The notes under the pieces were generated by a model that was given only the letters and a program-made list of their open reading frames with translations, ran no database searches and was not told where the DNA came from. Positions 16,643 to 24,463 of a stretch of 48,507 nt of DNA are shown one piece after another; the first letter of the stretch is position 1, and the number at the start of each line of letters is the position of its first letter. Both the position numbers and the translations under genes were made by a program. Origin of the DNA: Bacteroidales bacterium (lineage in GTDB: Bacteria; Bacteroidota; Bacteroidia; Bacteroidales; Bacteroidaceae); assembly GCA_030528715.1 (NCBI GenBank), contig JAUMYJ010000012.1, forward strand, positions 1 through 48,507, written 5' to 3'.

Positions 16643-18016
16643 CTAAGTTTTTGTTATATCGTCTATATAGCCTATAAGTGCATCGCCTTGGGCATTGAGT
16701 GAGCCAAGTCGCACATCGCACAGCAGGTTTACCGTTACAAGGTGTTCGCACTCCGGTGCGATAGCTACACGTATATAGTTATCAGTAAAACCTTTGCGTG
16801 GCTGATTGGGCTGTTTGTGCTCCCACAGCACAGGCCGTGTTGTACCCACAAAACGCTCGTAAAAGGCACGACGTTTGGCCTCTGAAAGTGCAAGCAAGCG
16901 GTTCGTGCGTTGCTTCTTTTCATGAGGTTTCACCACGTGAGCTATTTTGAGTGCCTCTGTACCTGGACGTTCAGAATAGGTAAATACGTGCAACTCCGAC
17001 ACATCGAGTCCTTCGACAAAGCGATACGTTTCTTCAAAGAGCTCAGCCGTTTCACCACGTGTACCTACTATCACATCTACACCGATAAAGGCATCGGGAG
17101 CAGTACGTCGTATTTCAGCCACACGCTCGGCAAAGAGGGTTGTGTCGTAATGGCGACGCATGAGTTTAAGTACAGCATCGCTACCACTCTGTAAAGGGAT
17201 ATGAAAGTAGGGTGTAAAACGCTTACTTGCTGCACAATATCGAATGATATCTGGCGAAAGTAGATTGGGCTCAATAGACGAGATGCGGTAACGCGCGACG
17301 CCTTCTACACCATCGAGTGCACGCACTAAGTCATAAAACGTCTCACGCGTACTTCGGCCAAAGTCTCCCATATTTACGCCCGTCAGCACGATTTCGTGCC
17401 CACCCTCGGCTGCGGCTTGCTCGGCTTGTGCCACAAGCGAAGCGATAGAGCCATTGCGTGAGCGGCCACGTGCCATTGGGATTGTACAATAGGTGCAATA
17501 ATAGTTGCAACCATCTTGCACTTTGAGAAAATAACGCGTACGATCGCCACGAGAACACGATGGCACAAACGTACGCACCTGCGAGATAGGCACAGCCACA
17601 GCTTCGTGGCAAGCTGCACTAGCCCCCATACGCTCGGGGTTGGCCTTTTGTGGTATGCGCTCTGCTAAGTAGCGTACTACCTCCCCCTTTTGCTCCATAC
17701 CTAGCACAAGGTCTACCCCCTCAATATCGGCTACTTGGTCGGGTTCTAGCTGAGCATAGCAGCCCATGACCAAGACAAAGGCACCTGGGTTGTCGCGCCC
17801 AAGCTTTCGAATGATGTTGCGGCATTTATGGTCGGCCACATCGGTTACCGAGCAAGTATTGACCACGCAGATGTCGGCCACTTCACCTTTGGCAGCTGTG
17901 CGACAGCCTTCTTCCTCTAATGTGCGCTGTACCGTAGCCGTTTCGGCAAAGTTAAGTTTGCACCCTAGCGTGTGGTAAGTGACCTTTTTGTGGCGTAACA
18001 ATGTAGTATCAAGCAT
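16643..18016 (-). CDS. mtaB: tRNA t6A37 methylthiotransferase MtaB
   Basis: The 457-residue protein has all methylthiotransferase features. The N-terminal UPF0004 domain has three cluster cysteines (HTLGCKLN, VVNTCSVTD, VMGCYAQLE). The radical-SAM motif is CNYYCTYC, followed by IPMARGRSRN, and the C-terminus is TRAM-like. MtaB adds a methylthio group to t6A at position 37 of tRNAs that read ANN codons, using two 4Fe-4S clusters and S-adenosylmethionine. The assignment to MtaB rather than MiaB or RimO rests on the HTLGCKLN start and overall match. It is first in an operon with a GT2 glycosyltransferase and an RsmI-like methylase. Confidence 0.93.
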   Translation of the reverse strand: MLDTTLLRHKKVTYHTLGCKLNFAETATVQRTLEEEGCRTAAKGEVADICVVNTCSVTDVADHKCRNIIRKLGRDNPGAFVLVMGCYAQLEPDQVADIEGVDLVLGMEQKGEVVRYLAERIPQKANPERMGASAACHEAVAVPISQVRTFVPSCSRGDRTRYFLKVQDGCNYYCTYCTIPMARGRSRNGSIASLVAQAEQAAAEGGHEIVLTGVNMGDFGRSTRETFYDLVRALDGVEGVARYRISSIEPNLLSPDIIRYCAASKRFTPYFHIPLQSGSDAVLKLMRRHYDTTLFAERVAEIRRTAPDAFIGVDVIVGTRGETAELFEETYRFVEGLDVSELHVFTYSERPGTEALKIAHVVKPHEKKQRTNRLLALSEAKRRAFYERFVGTTRPVLWEHKQPNQPRKGFTDNYIRVAIAPECEHLVTVNLLCDVRLGSLNAQGDALIGYIDDITKT

Positions 18017-18062
18017 GTAAGTCTTAGGTCTGAGTTTTTTTTGTGTAATGAAAATGGTAGGA

Positions 18063-18070
18063 CAAAGTTA
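18063..18070 (-). promoter_or_regulatory. Likely -7 element (TAACTTTG) of the mtaB operon
   Basis: TAACTTTG on the minus strand fits TAnnTTTG and lies 46 bases before the mtaB start. No TTG at the ideal distance is present, so the -33 half is unassigned. Confidence 0.5.
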
Positions 18071-18296
18071 CAAGTTTTTTTTGACGTGGTCGAGCTGTTG
18101 CAGGAGTGAGTTTACATACCATAGCAATAAGAGCATACTTCTGATGATGACACTAGTACCTGCAAATAGGAAAAGCATGGGTGTCACTTGACATATAAAG
18201 ACCTACAACATAGGAACCGCCTCCTTAGGCTTACACCATTTGGCGTGGCATTGAGCCTCATACAGTGTCGAGGTTCAAAGGCTATAATAACATACA

Positions 18297-18392
18297 ATTG
18301 CTGTACAACGTACGCCATACAGCTGTACAACGTACATTAAGTAGCCATATCATGCCCGTTACACAGCTGTGTAACGGGCATGATACACTCAT
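18297..18392. repeat. Array of octamer dyads spaced 22 bp, including a 38-bp perfect palindrome
   Basis: The self-complementary octamer ACAGCTGT occurs at 18319-18326 and 18363-18370, 44 bp apart. Diverged versions lie at the in-between 22-bp register (18297, 18341, 18385). A direct repeat GCTGTACAACGTAC occurs at 18300 and 18322. The sequence 18348-18385 is a perfect 38-bp palindrome centred on AGCT. It lies 111 bases downstream of the PepSY gene stop and 280 bases upstream of mtaB. It could fold as a terminator-like cruciform or act as a set of phased binding sites. The rest of the 480-base gap (18017-18495) shows only the mtaB promoter element. Confidence 0.75.
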
Positions 18393-18495
18393 TAGCACCA
18401 ATAGCTACATGAGTAACATCACGACCTTACCTCATAGCACGCACTGGCACAGAGAGCTGATACAAAAGGTTTGGTCAGCACGTTGGTGTGCCAAG

Positions 18496-19701
18496 TTACT
18501 TGCGTTTTTGAGCTTTTTTACGTTGGCGGTTTATTACAATCCACAGCCCTGTAAGTGGCAGGCTGGCAATGGCTAAGGAGGCTAAGAAATATACTACTAG
18601 CCCTACCAAACCAAATGCTCCGCCAGTGTGCAAATCATAGCGTGCTGTGCCTATACGCTCATGAAGTGGCTTGTCTGCATAGAAACTTGCTGAAAGTGGA
18701 CGCAGTGTATAACGGTCAAAATAGCGCGTATCTTGCTGTGAAATGCTGTACCGACTGTATTTATAGCTCACTTGATAGCTATCGGTAGCTTGCTTAGCAA
18801 ACGAAAAAGTGGTTTGCCCTGCTTGACCAATAGGGATTTCGTTTTGCAACTGCGCAAACAATACACCTAGCAAGAGAGAGTCGGACTGGGCTGCCGTAAG
18901 CGTTGTGTCACTCTGCGCTGGGTTAAGACGTGTGCTCGTAATACCCCAAGCAGCATTGTAGACAGAGCGATACCACTGGAAACTCCACGTCAGTCCTGTT
19001 AGCGCAACCACGAGCCCCACAATAGCTACATAAACACCAAGCGCACCATGCCAACGCTTGACAACCATCGCACGTCCTCCCTTTGTACTTAGGCTAAAAG
19101 CTTGTTTGATTGTCGCCTTTTTAATTTTCTTAGGCAGCCACATCACAAGGCCAGAAACAATGAGCACGACAAAGAGTAACGTAGCCGTACCTACAATGGG
19201 GCGGCCAACCTCTCTGGGGAGCCATAAAAAGCGGTGACCGATCATGATCTGTCGAAAGATATCGTTGGCCGTATTGTATTGTGCCAAAAGCTCGCCCGTA
19301 TACGGATTAACAAAATAATAGGTTTCGCCCTCGGGGCTACGGCGATTACCCGTAGTAAGCAGTGCGGCTTCGTCTGCACTGCGGTATTCTACGCCATGAA
19401 TACCCACCGCAGTTTGCTCTTTGCTCACTTTGCTTGTTTGGCTAGCGGCAGCAGGCACGTTTTCGCCAGGTATGGCTACCTGCTGACACAGGCGTGCGCG
19501 CAACTGGTGTGGGGTGAGTAGAGCAGTAGCTTGTGGCATCTGCTGTGGCACTTCTACCCTAGGAGCAGGGTAAAGTACGTATTTACGAATATCGGTTTGA
19601 AAAGTCATCAATGCGCCCGAAAGTGCGACCCAGCTCACAATCAGTGCCACGGGGACACCAAGGTAGAGGTGGGTAAGTTTCATGAGTTTACGAAAGGTCA
19701 T
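18496..19701 (-). CDS. PepSY-associated transmembrane protein
   Basis: The 401-residue protein has the four-helix PepSY_TM layout. The first membrane segment (LYLGVPVALIVSWVALSGAL, about 12-31) is followed by a periplasmic PepSY-like part. Two central segments come next (TATLLFVVLIVSGLVMWLP and LGVYVAIVGLVVALTGLTW), then a second periplasmic part. The last segment (LVVYFLASLAIASLPLTGLW) precedes a basic tail. Proteins of this family are often linked to iron-siderophore uptake or act as flavin-domain-less membrane reductases. No siderophore gene is nearby, so the function is unassigned. It is probably transcribed alone from its own promoter. Confidence 0.85.
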   Translation of the reverse strand: MTFRKLMKLTHLYLGVPVALIVSWVALSGALMTFQTDIRKYVLYPAPRVEVPQQMPQATALLTPHQLRARLCQQVAIPGENVPAAASQTSKVSKEQTAVGIHGVEYRSADEAALLTTGNRRSPEGETYYFVNPYTGELLAQYNTANDIFRQIMIGHRFLWLPREVGRPIVGTATLLFVVLIVSGLVMWLPKKIKKATIKQAFSLSTKGGRAMVVKRWHGALGVYVAIVGLVVALTGLTWSFQWYRSVYNAAWGITSTRLNPAQSDTTLTAAQSDSLLLGVLFAQLQNEIPIGQAGQTTFSFAKQATDSYQVSYKYSRYSISQQDTRYFDRYTLRPLSASFYADKPLHERIGTARYDLHTGGAFGLVGLVVYFLASLAIASLPLTGLWIVINRQRKKAQKRK

Positions 19702-19765
19702 GCAAGACGTTTATTTTATGTAGTGAACGTTGGTAGGCTTATGTAGCCCACAGTATAACTAGGGG

Positions 19766-19773
19766 CAAAGATA
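19766..19773 (-). promoter_or_regulatory. Likely -7 element (TATCTTTG) of the PepSY gene
   Basis: TATCTTTG on the minus strand matches the Bacteroidota consensus and lies 65 bases before the PepSY protein start. A hairpin ends about 15 bases upstream, leaving little room for a -33 element. Confidence 0.5.
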
Positions 19774-19787
19774 ACGATAAATGTGCT

Positions 19788-19822
19788 AACACACGACCAT
19801 GTAGCTTGCATGGCCGTGTGTT
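19788..19822 (-). terminator. Hairpin terminator of the phosphoesterase gene
   Basis: AACACACG-A-CCATG (19788-19801) pairs with CATGG-C-CGTGTGTT (19809-19822) with one internal mismatch and a 7-base loop. It lies 28 bases after the stop of the minus-strand YfcE-like gene, separating it from the PepSY gene. The T-run is weak. Confidence 0.55.
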
Positions 19823-19850
19823 ATTAGAAGAGTTTAAGAAACGTGAGAGC

Positions 19851-20348
19851 TTATTGCTCACTCAGCTCTATAATTTCAAGGTCTTTGATAGCACCAGCAT
19901 CTAGCACAAAGCGCATGAGCGTGCGCTGCTTGTGCCAACCATGTGTGCCAGCTGCACCAGGGTTGAGGTGCAAACACGAGAGTGTACGATCGTATTGCAC
20001 TTTAAGGATGTGAGAATGCCCACATACAAAGAGACGCGGTGGGCGAGCAAAAAGAATGGGAGCAATGGTCTGGTCGTAGCGACCAGGGTAGCCACCAATA
20101 TGTGTCATCAACACGTCTACACCTTCAAGCGAGAAGCGTAATTGCTTAGGGTATAGCTGACGAATGGACGCGCCATCAATATTGCCATAGACGGCACGAA
20201 AGGGCTTACCAAGTACCTCGAAGCGGTCGGCCAATTCGAGGGTACCAATATCGCCAGCGTGCCACACTTCATGACACGAGGTAAAGTGATATGCATAGCG
20301 GTCGTCCCAATGGCTATGCGTATCGGAGAGTAAGCCTATGCGCTTCAT
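19851..20348 (-). CDS. YfcE/MJ0936-family metallophosphoesterase
   Basis: The 165-residue cytoplasmic protein carries the complete metal site of the small calcineurin-like phosphodiesterases: GLLSDTHSHWDD (5-16), WHAGDIGTLE, VYGNIDG, LMTHIGGYPG and FVCGHSHILK, with the closing NPGA. Such enzymes hydrolyse phosphodiesters in vitro, including 2',3'-cyclic nucleotides. The cellular substrate is unknown. Its start lies 3 bases after the stop of the cytidylate-kinase-like gene, so the two form an operon. Confidence 0.92.
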   Translation of the reverse strand: MKRIGLLSDTHSHWDDRYAYHFTSCHEVWHAGDIGTLELADRFEVLGKPFRAVYGNIDGASIRQLYPKQLRFSLEGVDVLMTHIGGYPGRYDQTIAPILFARPPRLFVCGHSHILKVQYDRTLSCLHLNPGAAGTHGWHKQRTLMRFVLDAGAIKDLEIIELSEQ

Positions 20349-20351
20349 GGC

Positions 20352-21017
20352 TTAGGGTGTAATAGGTGTAGAGGCAGTGAGGGGCGCAATGGCAAAGCGC
20401 TGACAGATGTAGCGATACAAAAAGTCAGCGGTCTGCTCTATACCTAGCACACTCGCATTGATACACAGATGGTAGTTACTAGCTTCGCCCCAAGCACCCG
20501 AGGTATAGAAGTTGTAATAATCGGCTCGGCTATTGTCTCCTTGGTCAAGTTTGCGTAAGGCAGTGTGAGTATCTATGCCATAAGTGCGTGCGATGGCTTT
20601 GATACGATCAGAGCGGTTAGCCGTTACAAATATATTGAGGCAGTCGGGGTGTTCGCGCAGCACATAGTCCGCACAGCGACCTATAAATACAGCCGACTGC
20701 TGAGAGAGAATGGTACGGATAGCCTCACTCTGAATTTTGAAGAGTGCCTCCTCACTAATCTGATTACCATAAAACTCGGTAGCCGATACAGCAAAGGGTA
20801 TCACACTGTGAAAAAAAGTATGGAGAAATCCTTTTTTTTCATCTCGTTCGCGAAAAAACTCGGGGCGCATACCGCTTTCTTGTGCAGCTATTTCGAGTAT
20901 TTCGCGATCAAAATAGCCTATACCTAAACGATGGGCCAAGATTTTGCCAATAGCACTACCACCACTGCCAAGCTGGCGGCCAATATTGATAGCAAAGCGT
21001 TCGGGAGTTGCAGACAT
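20352..21017 (-). CDS. Cytidylate-kinase-like P-loop protein
   Basis: The 221-residue product, read from the ATG at 21017, shows INIGRQLGSGGSAIGKILAH near the N-terminus, a P-loop-like stretch of the cytidylate-kinase-like family. FDREILEIAAQESG and a central VFIGRCADYVLREHP follow. It is distinct from the canonical Cmk that makes CDP. Members occur widely in anaerobes without a known substrate. A longer frame begins at 21065, but family similarity begins at about MSATPERFAINIG. It lies 67 bases after the MATE gene stop and 3 bases before the phosphoesterase start, so it is probably co-transcribed with both. Confidence 0.82.
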   Translation of the reverse strand: MSATPERFAINIGRQLGSGGSAIGKILAHRLGIGYFDREILEIAAQESGMRPEFFRERDEKKGFLHTFFHSVIPFAVSATEFYGNQISEEALFKIQSEAIRTILSQQSAVFIGRCADYVLREHPDCLNIFVTANRSDRIKAIARTYGIDTHTALRKLDQGDNSRADYYNFYTSGAWGEASNYHLCINASVLGIEQTADFLYRYICQRFAIAPLTASTPITP

Positions 21018-21084
21018 GGTGTTACAGAAGTTTGATAAAAAGAAAAAATGGACACAGCGATACAAAGTAACTCAGTAGTGAGAA

Positions 21085-22464
21085 CTAAGACACTAGACCA
21101 GTACGAAACTTACGAATGTGATATAAGAGTAACGTAGAGGTAACGAGACACGAAAGTATATCGGCCAAAGGCATGGCGTACCACACACCATCTGTCCCCC
21201 AAAAATCTGGAAGTATCAACAATAGAGGTACTAAAAATAGTAACTGCCGCGTAAGCGACAAAAAGATACTCTGACGTACATAGCCAATACACTGAAAAAA
21301 CGTCGTGGCCACGAGCTGAGCACCAACAATGGGGTACGACCATGAAATGCTACTCAATGCGTGTGCTGACATCGCAATAAGCGTAATATCGTCGGTAAAC
21401 GCAGCGGCCAACCTCTCGGGGAAAAGATGAAAGCACACAAAACCAAGTGTAGTGATAGCCGTACCTGCAAGCATAGCATGTTTGAGGACAATAAGAAGTC
21501 TATCAATGTTTTTAGCACCATAGTTGTACCCAGCGATAGGCTGCATACCTTGATTGATGCCAATAACGATCGTGATGATGAGGTAAAGCAAACGATTACT
21601 AATGCCATAGGCTCCCACGGCTGTATCGCCACCATGAGCAACAAGCGTGTTGTTGATTAAGATAACCACCAAGCAAGCACACACATGAATAAGAAAAGGC
21701 GACATACCAATGGCAAGTGCATCGGTAAGAATTTTACGATCAAGCTGGAAGCCCTCACGACGAAAATGTACGGGCTCGGCCTTATTGCTCAACAAATAAA
21801 GCTGAAAAGCGAGCATAATAATTTGCGATAAGACCGTAGCTGCCGCTGCACCACGTACTCCCCACCCAAAAGCTATGATAAACAAAGCGGCCAAAACAAT
21901 GTTAAGAACCACCGTGCTAATCGTAAACCACATCGCGGTCATGGGCTTACCGAGGCTACGCATGAGTGTATTGAGCCCATAGTAGGCATGTGAAGTGATG
22001 TTGAAAAGCAGGATAATCTGCATAAAATCACGCGCATAGGGTAATGTATGCTCACTCGCGCCAAAGAAGTGTAGTAAGGGGTCAAGAAAAAGCAAAGAGG
22101 GGATAGTAACCAAAATGCCACCAATAAACTTAAATATCAGCACATTGCCTAATATTTTATTGGCCGCAGCATAGTCTTTTTGTCCCAAGCGTACAGACAT
22201 CAGCGTAGAGGCTCCCACGCCAACGAGCATGCCTACGGCAGCTGCCAGCACCATCAGAGGCATAGCAATGGCTAACGCATTGATAGCCTCTGTGCCTACA
22301 AACTGACCAATAAAGATGGCATCAACAATGTTATACAACGAAGCTGCCGCCATACCCACGATGGCAGGCATCGCAAAACGAAAGAGCAAGCGACCCACAG
22401 GCTCAGTGCCCAGCGCTTGCAAGCGTTTCTTGTTGGTGTCGTCTAGATGTAGCTTGGTATTCAT
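21085..22464 (-). CDS. MATE-family multidrug/cation efflux transporter
   Basis: The 459-residue protein has about 12 hydrophobic segments. The MATE N-terminal signature is visible: LLFRFAMPAIVGMAAASLYN, then VDAIFIGQFVGTEAINALAI. The mirrored second half starts near ILTDALAIGMSPFLIHV and contains GINQGMQPIAGYNYGAKN. MATE carriers export cationic drugs or metabolites in exchange for sodium or protons. I start the gene at ATG 22464 because a -7 promoter element ends only 6 bases upstream, so the longer frame from 22491 would overlap the promoter. The substrate is not predictable. Confidence 0.93.
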   Translation of the reverse strand: MNTKLHLDDTNKKRLQALGTEPVGRLLFRFAMPAIVGMAAASLYNIVDAIFIGQFVGTEAINALAIAMPLMVLAAAVGMLVGVGASTLMSVRLGQKDYAAANKILGNVLIFKFIGGILVTIPSLLFLDPLLHFFGASEHTLPYARDFMQIILLFNITSHAYYGLNTLMRSLGKPMTAMWFTISTVVLNIVLAALFIIAFGWGVRGAAAATVLSQIIMLAFQLYLLSNKAEPVHFRREGFQLDRKILTDALAIGMSPFLIHVCACLVVILINNTLVAHGGDTAVGAYGISNRLLYLIITIVIGINQGMQPIAGYNYGAKNIDRLLIVLKHAMLAGTAITTLGFVCFHLFPERLAAAFTDDITLIAMSAHALSSISWSYPIVGAQLVATTFFQCIGYVRQSIFLSLTRQLLFLVPLLLILPDFWGTDGVWYAMPLADILSCLVTSTLLLYHIRKFRTGLVS

Positions 22465-22677
22465 ACGTGCAAAGATAGCAAAAATACGCACCTTAGCATA
22501 CGAACAAGCACGTTATTTTTATATCGCAATGTAGCAAAAGTGGAAACGCAAAGGGCATGGCTAGCCTAGCCAAAATTAAAGTACCTATCTAAGATAGCAT
22601 TTCAACTTAAAGGCTAGATGGCATGACGTTAGCTTAAAACAACCTAAGACTATTTACTCGGATTAAGACACGAGCCC
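22465..22677. other. Intergenic region with nested inverted repeats
   Basis: Besides the MATE -7 element, it holds a CTATCT-A-AGATAG dyad (22585-22597). Flanking it are imperfectly complementary GGCATGGCTAGCCT and AGGCTAGATGGCAT segments (about 22555-22624). Together these could fold as a branched hairpin downstream of the PLP-enzyme gene. No gene is seen. Confidence 0.4.
22470..22477 (-). promoter_or_regulatory. -7 element (TATCTTTG) immediately before the MATE start codon
   Basis: TATCTTTG on the minus strand matches the consensus exactly and ends 6 bases before the ATG. Transcription from it would begin at or next to the start codon, giving a leaderless or nearly leaderless mRNA. No ideally spaced TTG is present. 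Confidence 0.4.
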
Positions 22678-23916
22678 CTAGTGCCCCAAAGCCTGAGCTA
22701 AGTCTTGGAGTAAAAGCTCAGCTGGCTCTAAGCCTACTGAAAGGCGCAGCGTAGTGTCGTGGATACACATAGCAGCACGTTGTACGGGCGTAAAGTTACC
22801 ATAGATGGTAGAGGCAGGGTGAATGATAAGTGATTTATGCTCAAACAAGTTGGTAGCACGACGAATGCATTGCAGCTTATTCATGAGGGTGTAACAATGA
22901 GCCTTACTATCCAAATCAAACGTAAGCATTGCACCTTGCAAGGCACCATATTGCGCAGTGGCAAGCGCATGATAGGGGTTATTTTTAAGGCCAGTATAAT
23001 TCACGGCTTTTACCTCGGGCCACTGGCTCAAAGCCTCGGCTATGGTCAAACACGTCGTGCTTTGCTGCGTGTAACGTATGGCTAGTGTTTCTAAGCCTAG
23101 CAACTGCATATAAGCGGCATGCGGTGATAGCAAGGCACCCAAATTCCGTGCGACCTCACTGCGTAAGCGTGTATTAAACGCATCTATACTGCTAGTAGTC
23201 GTAGCATTAGGAACTAGCTTTCTATTGGTACGCCAATCAAACTGCCCATAGTCTATGAGTAAGCCACCTAGACTCGTACCCCCTCCCGATATATATTTGG
23301 TAGACGACACAAGCTCAATATCTACCCCCAAAGCCTTAGCACTAAATGCCGTAAAAGGGATGAGTGTAGTGTCTGCCACAACAGGGACACCACGGCTGTG
23401 AGCTAGCGCCGAGAGTAGACGCAAGTCTGTGACTTCAAGTTGAGGGTTGGTCAAAACCTCTAAAAAAAGAGCACACGTATTCTCATCAATCGCTTGCTTA
23501 ACTTGCTCAACATCTGTTAAGTCTACAAAGCGTGTGGTAACACCAAAAGCAGATAGCGTACTAGAAAGAAACGACACAGTATTGCCAAAGAGGTGGCGAC
23601 TCGCTACGATATTTTGCCCTGCCGCAGCAAGTGTCATTAGCGCATTGCTAATGGCAGCCATACCTGAGCCAAAGGCCATCACATGGCGTGCATCGGTAAG
23701 CGTACGCACTCGGCCTTCGAGGTGTTGCACCGTAGGATTTGCAATGCGCGAGTAAAGGTAGTCATCTGAGCGACCACAAAAAGCCTCCTCCATAGCTTCG
23801 GCTGTCTCAAAATCAAACGAGGCCGTATGATAGATAGGCATAGCTAATGCATGGTAAGCATCGGGGCGAGGATAAGGCTGATGTAAGGCTTCGGCGTTGC
23901 GATGAACGTTAGGCAT
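22678..23916 (-). CDS. Trans-sulfuration family PLP enzyme (methionine gamma-lyase / O-acylhomoserine sulfhydrylase type)
   Basis: The 412-residue protein belongs to the Cys/Met metabolism PLP family. YLYSRIANPTVQHLE is near the N-terminus and FGSGMAAISNALMTL follows. VVADTTLIPF carries the cofactor Asp, and SSTKYISGGGTSLGG carries the PLP-binding Lys. It acts on homoserine esters, homocysteine or methionine. The residues visible do not decide between sulfhydrylase, gamma-synthase and gamma-lyase. No other methionine gene is adjacent. It lies 40 bases after the DUF3276 gene and may be co-transcribed with it. Confidence 0.9.
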   Translation of the reverse strand: MPNVHRNAEALHQPYPRPDAYHALAMPIYHTASFDFETAEAMEEAFCGRSDDYLYSRIANPTVQHLEGRVRTLTDARHVMAFGSGMAAISNALMTLAAAGQNIVASRHLFGNTVSFLSSTLSAFGVTTRFVDLTDVEQVKQAIDENTCALFLEVLTNPQLEVTDLRLLSALAHSRGVPVVADTTLIPFTAFSAKALGVDIELVSSTKYISGGGTSLGGLLIDYGQFDWRTNRKLVPNATTTSSIDAFNTRLRSEVARNLGALLSPHAAYMQLLGLETLAIRYTQQSTTCLTIAEALSQWPEVKAVNYTGLKNNPYHALATAQYGALQGAMLTFDLDSKAHCYTLMNKLQCIRRATNLFEHKSLIIHPASTIYGNFTPVQRAAMCIHDTTLRLSVGLEPAELLLQDLAQALGH

Positions 23917-23956
23917 GGGATAAAACTGTCGAGTGTTATTTTAGGCTGGCTTGCAT

Positions 23957-24319
23957 TTAAAAATCGATCTCACCTAGTGCGATATTTATATTGGCAAGTG
24001 GAGCATCGGTAGAGAGCTCTTCAAAGGCATCATCAGGAGTATCTTTGGCTGGCTGTGCCATCATAGCAAATGCCTCATTGATAGCTTGCATGAAATTATA
24101 CATATCTTCGGCATAGACAAAAAGCTTTTGCTTCTCTATCCCTGCGGGTGTGCCATCGGGGCTATTACGGCTACGCGCCTCGGTAATCGTAAGATAGCAA
24201 CCACCTTTACGATCACGCTTTACATCAAAATAGTAGGTTCGCTTACCAGCACGCATACGAATAGTGTGTAGCGTGTCGCCATGAGGCATAGGTACTGAGG
24301 TCTGGGAGTTTGTTGTCAT
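23957..24319 (-). CDS. DUF3276 (PUR-alpha-like) nucleic-acid-binding protein
   Basis: The 120-residue protein contains the single PUR-like repeat typical of Bacteroidota DUF3276: MRAGKRTYYFDVKRDRKGG, then CYLTITEARSR and KQKLFVYAEDMYNFMQAI. An acidic C-terminal tail follows. PUR folds bind single-stranded DNA or RNA, and several spirochaete and Bacteroidota members are regulators. The target here is unknown. It is transcribed away from nusB; between the two starts lies a CACGTG dyad flanked by T7/A8 runs. Confidence 0.9.
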   Translation of the reverse strand: MTTNSQTSVPMPHGDTLHTIRMRAGKRTYYFDVKRDRKGGCYLTITEARSRNSPDGTPAGIEKQKLFVYAEDMYNFMQAINEAFAMMAQPAKDTPDDAFEELSTDAPLANINIALGEIDF

Positions 24320-24361
24320 TGGGTCATAGAATTTCTCGATTTTGGAGCTTCAAAATTGCTG

Positions 24362-24386
24362 TTTTTTTGGCACGTGACCAAAAAAA
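24362..24386. promoter_or_regulatory. Dyad around CACGTG flanked by T and A runs in the DUF3276-nusB divergent region
   Basis: TTTTTTTGG (24362-24370) and CCAAAAAAA (24378-24386) are exact complements around a CACGTGA core. It sits 36 bases upstream of the nusB -7 element and 42 bases from the DUF3276 start. An operator is possible; a terminator is not needed here because the genes diverge. Confidence 0.3.
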
Positions 24387-24422
24387 AGAGCCACAAAATA
24401 GCGGTATCCCACTAGATTTCGC

Positions 24423-24430
24423 TATTTTTG
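24423..24430 (+). promoter_or_regulatory. Likely -7 element (TATTTTTG) of the nusB operon
   Basis: TATTTTTG fits TAnnTTTG and lies 33 bases before the nusB start. No TTG lies at 19-21 bases upstream. Confidence 0.4.
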
Positions 24431-24463
24431 CAGAGTAATAGCATTTTGCAAATTAAACGATCT

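Noticed and set aside
18068-18178. A 36-codon hydrophobic minus-strand frame upstream of mtaB
   Set aside because: It ends exactly on the mtaB -7 element, has no ribosome-binding or promoter signal and no recognisable sequence.
18017-18300. A possible small structured RNA (6S-like) between mtaB and the PepSY gene
   Set aside because: I could not find the long imperfect hairpin with an open central bulge that defines 6S RNA, nor a promoter and terminator pair.
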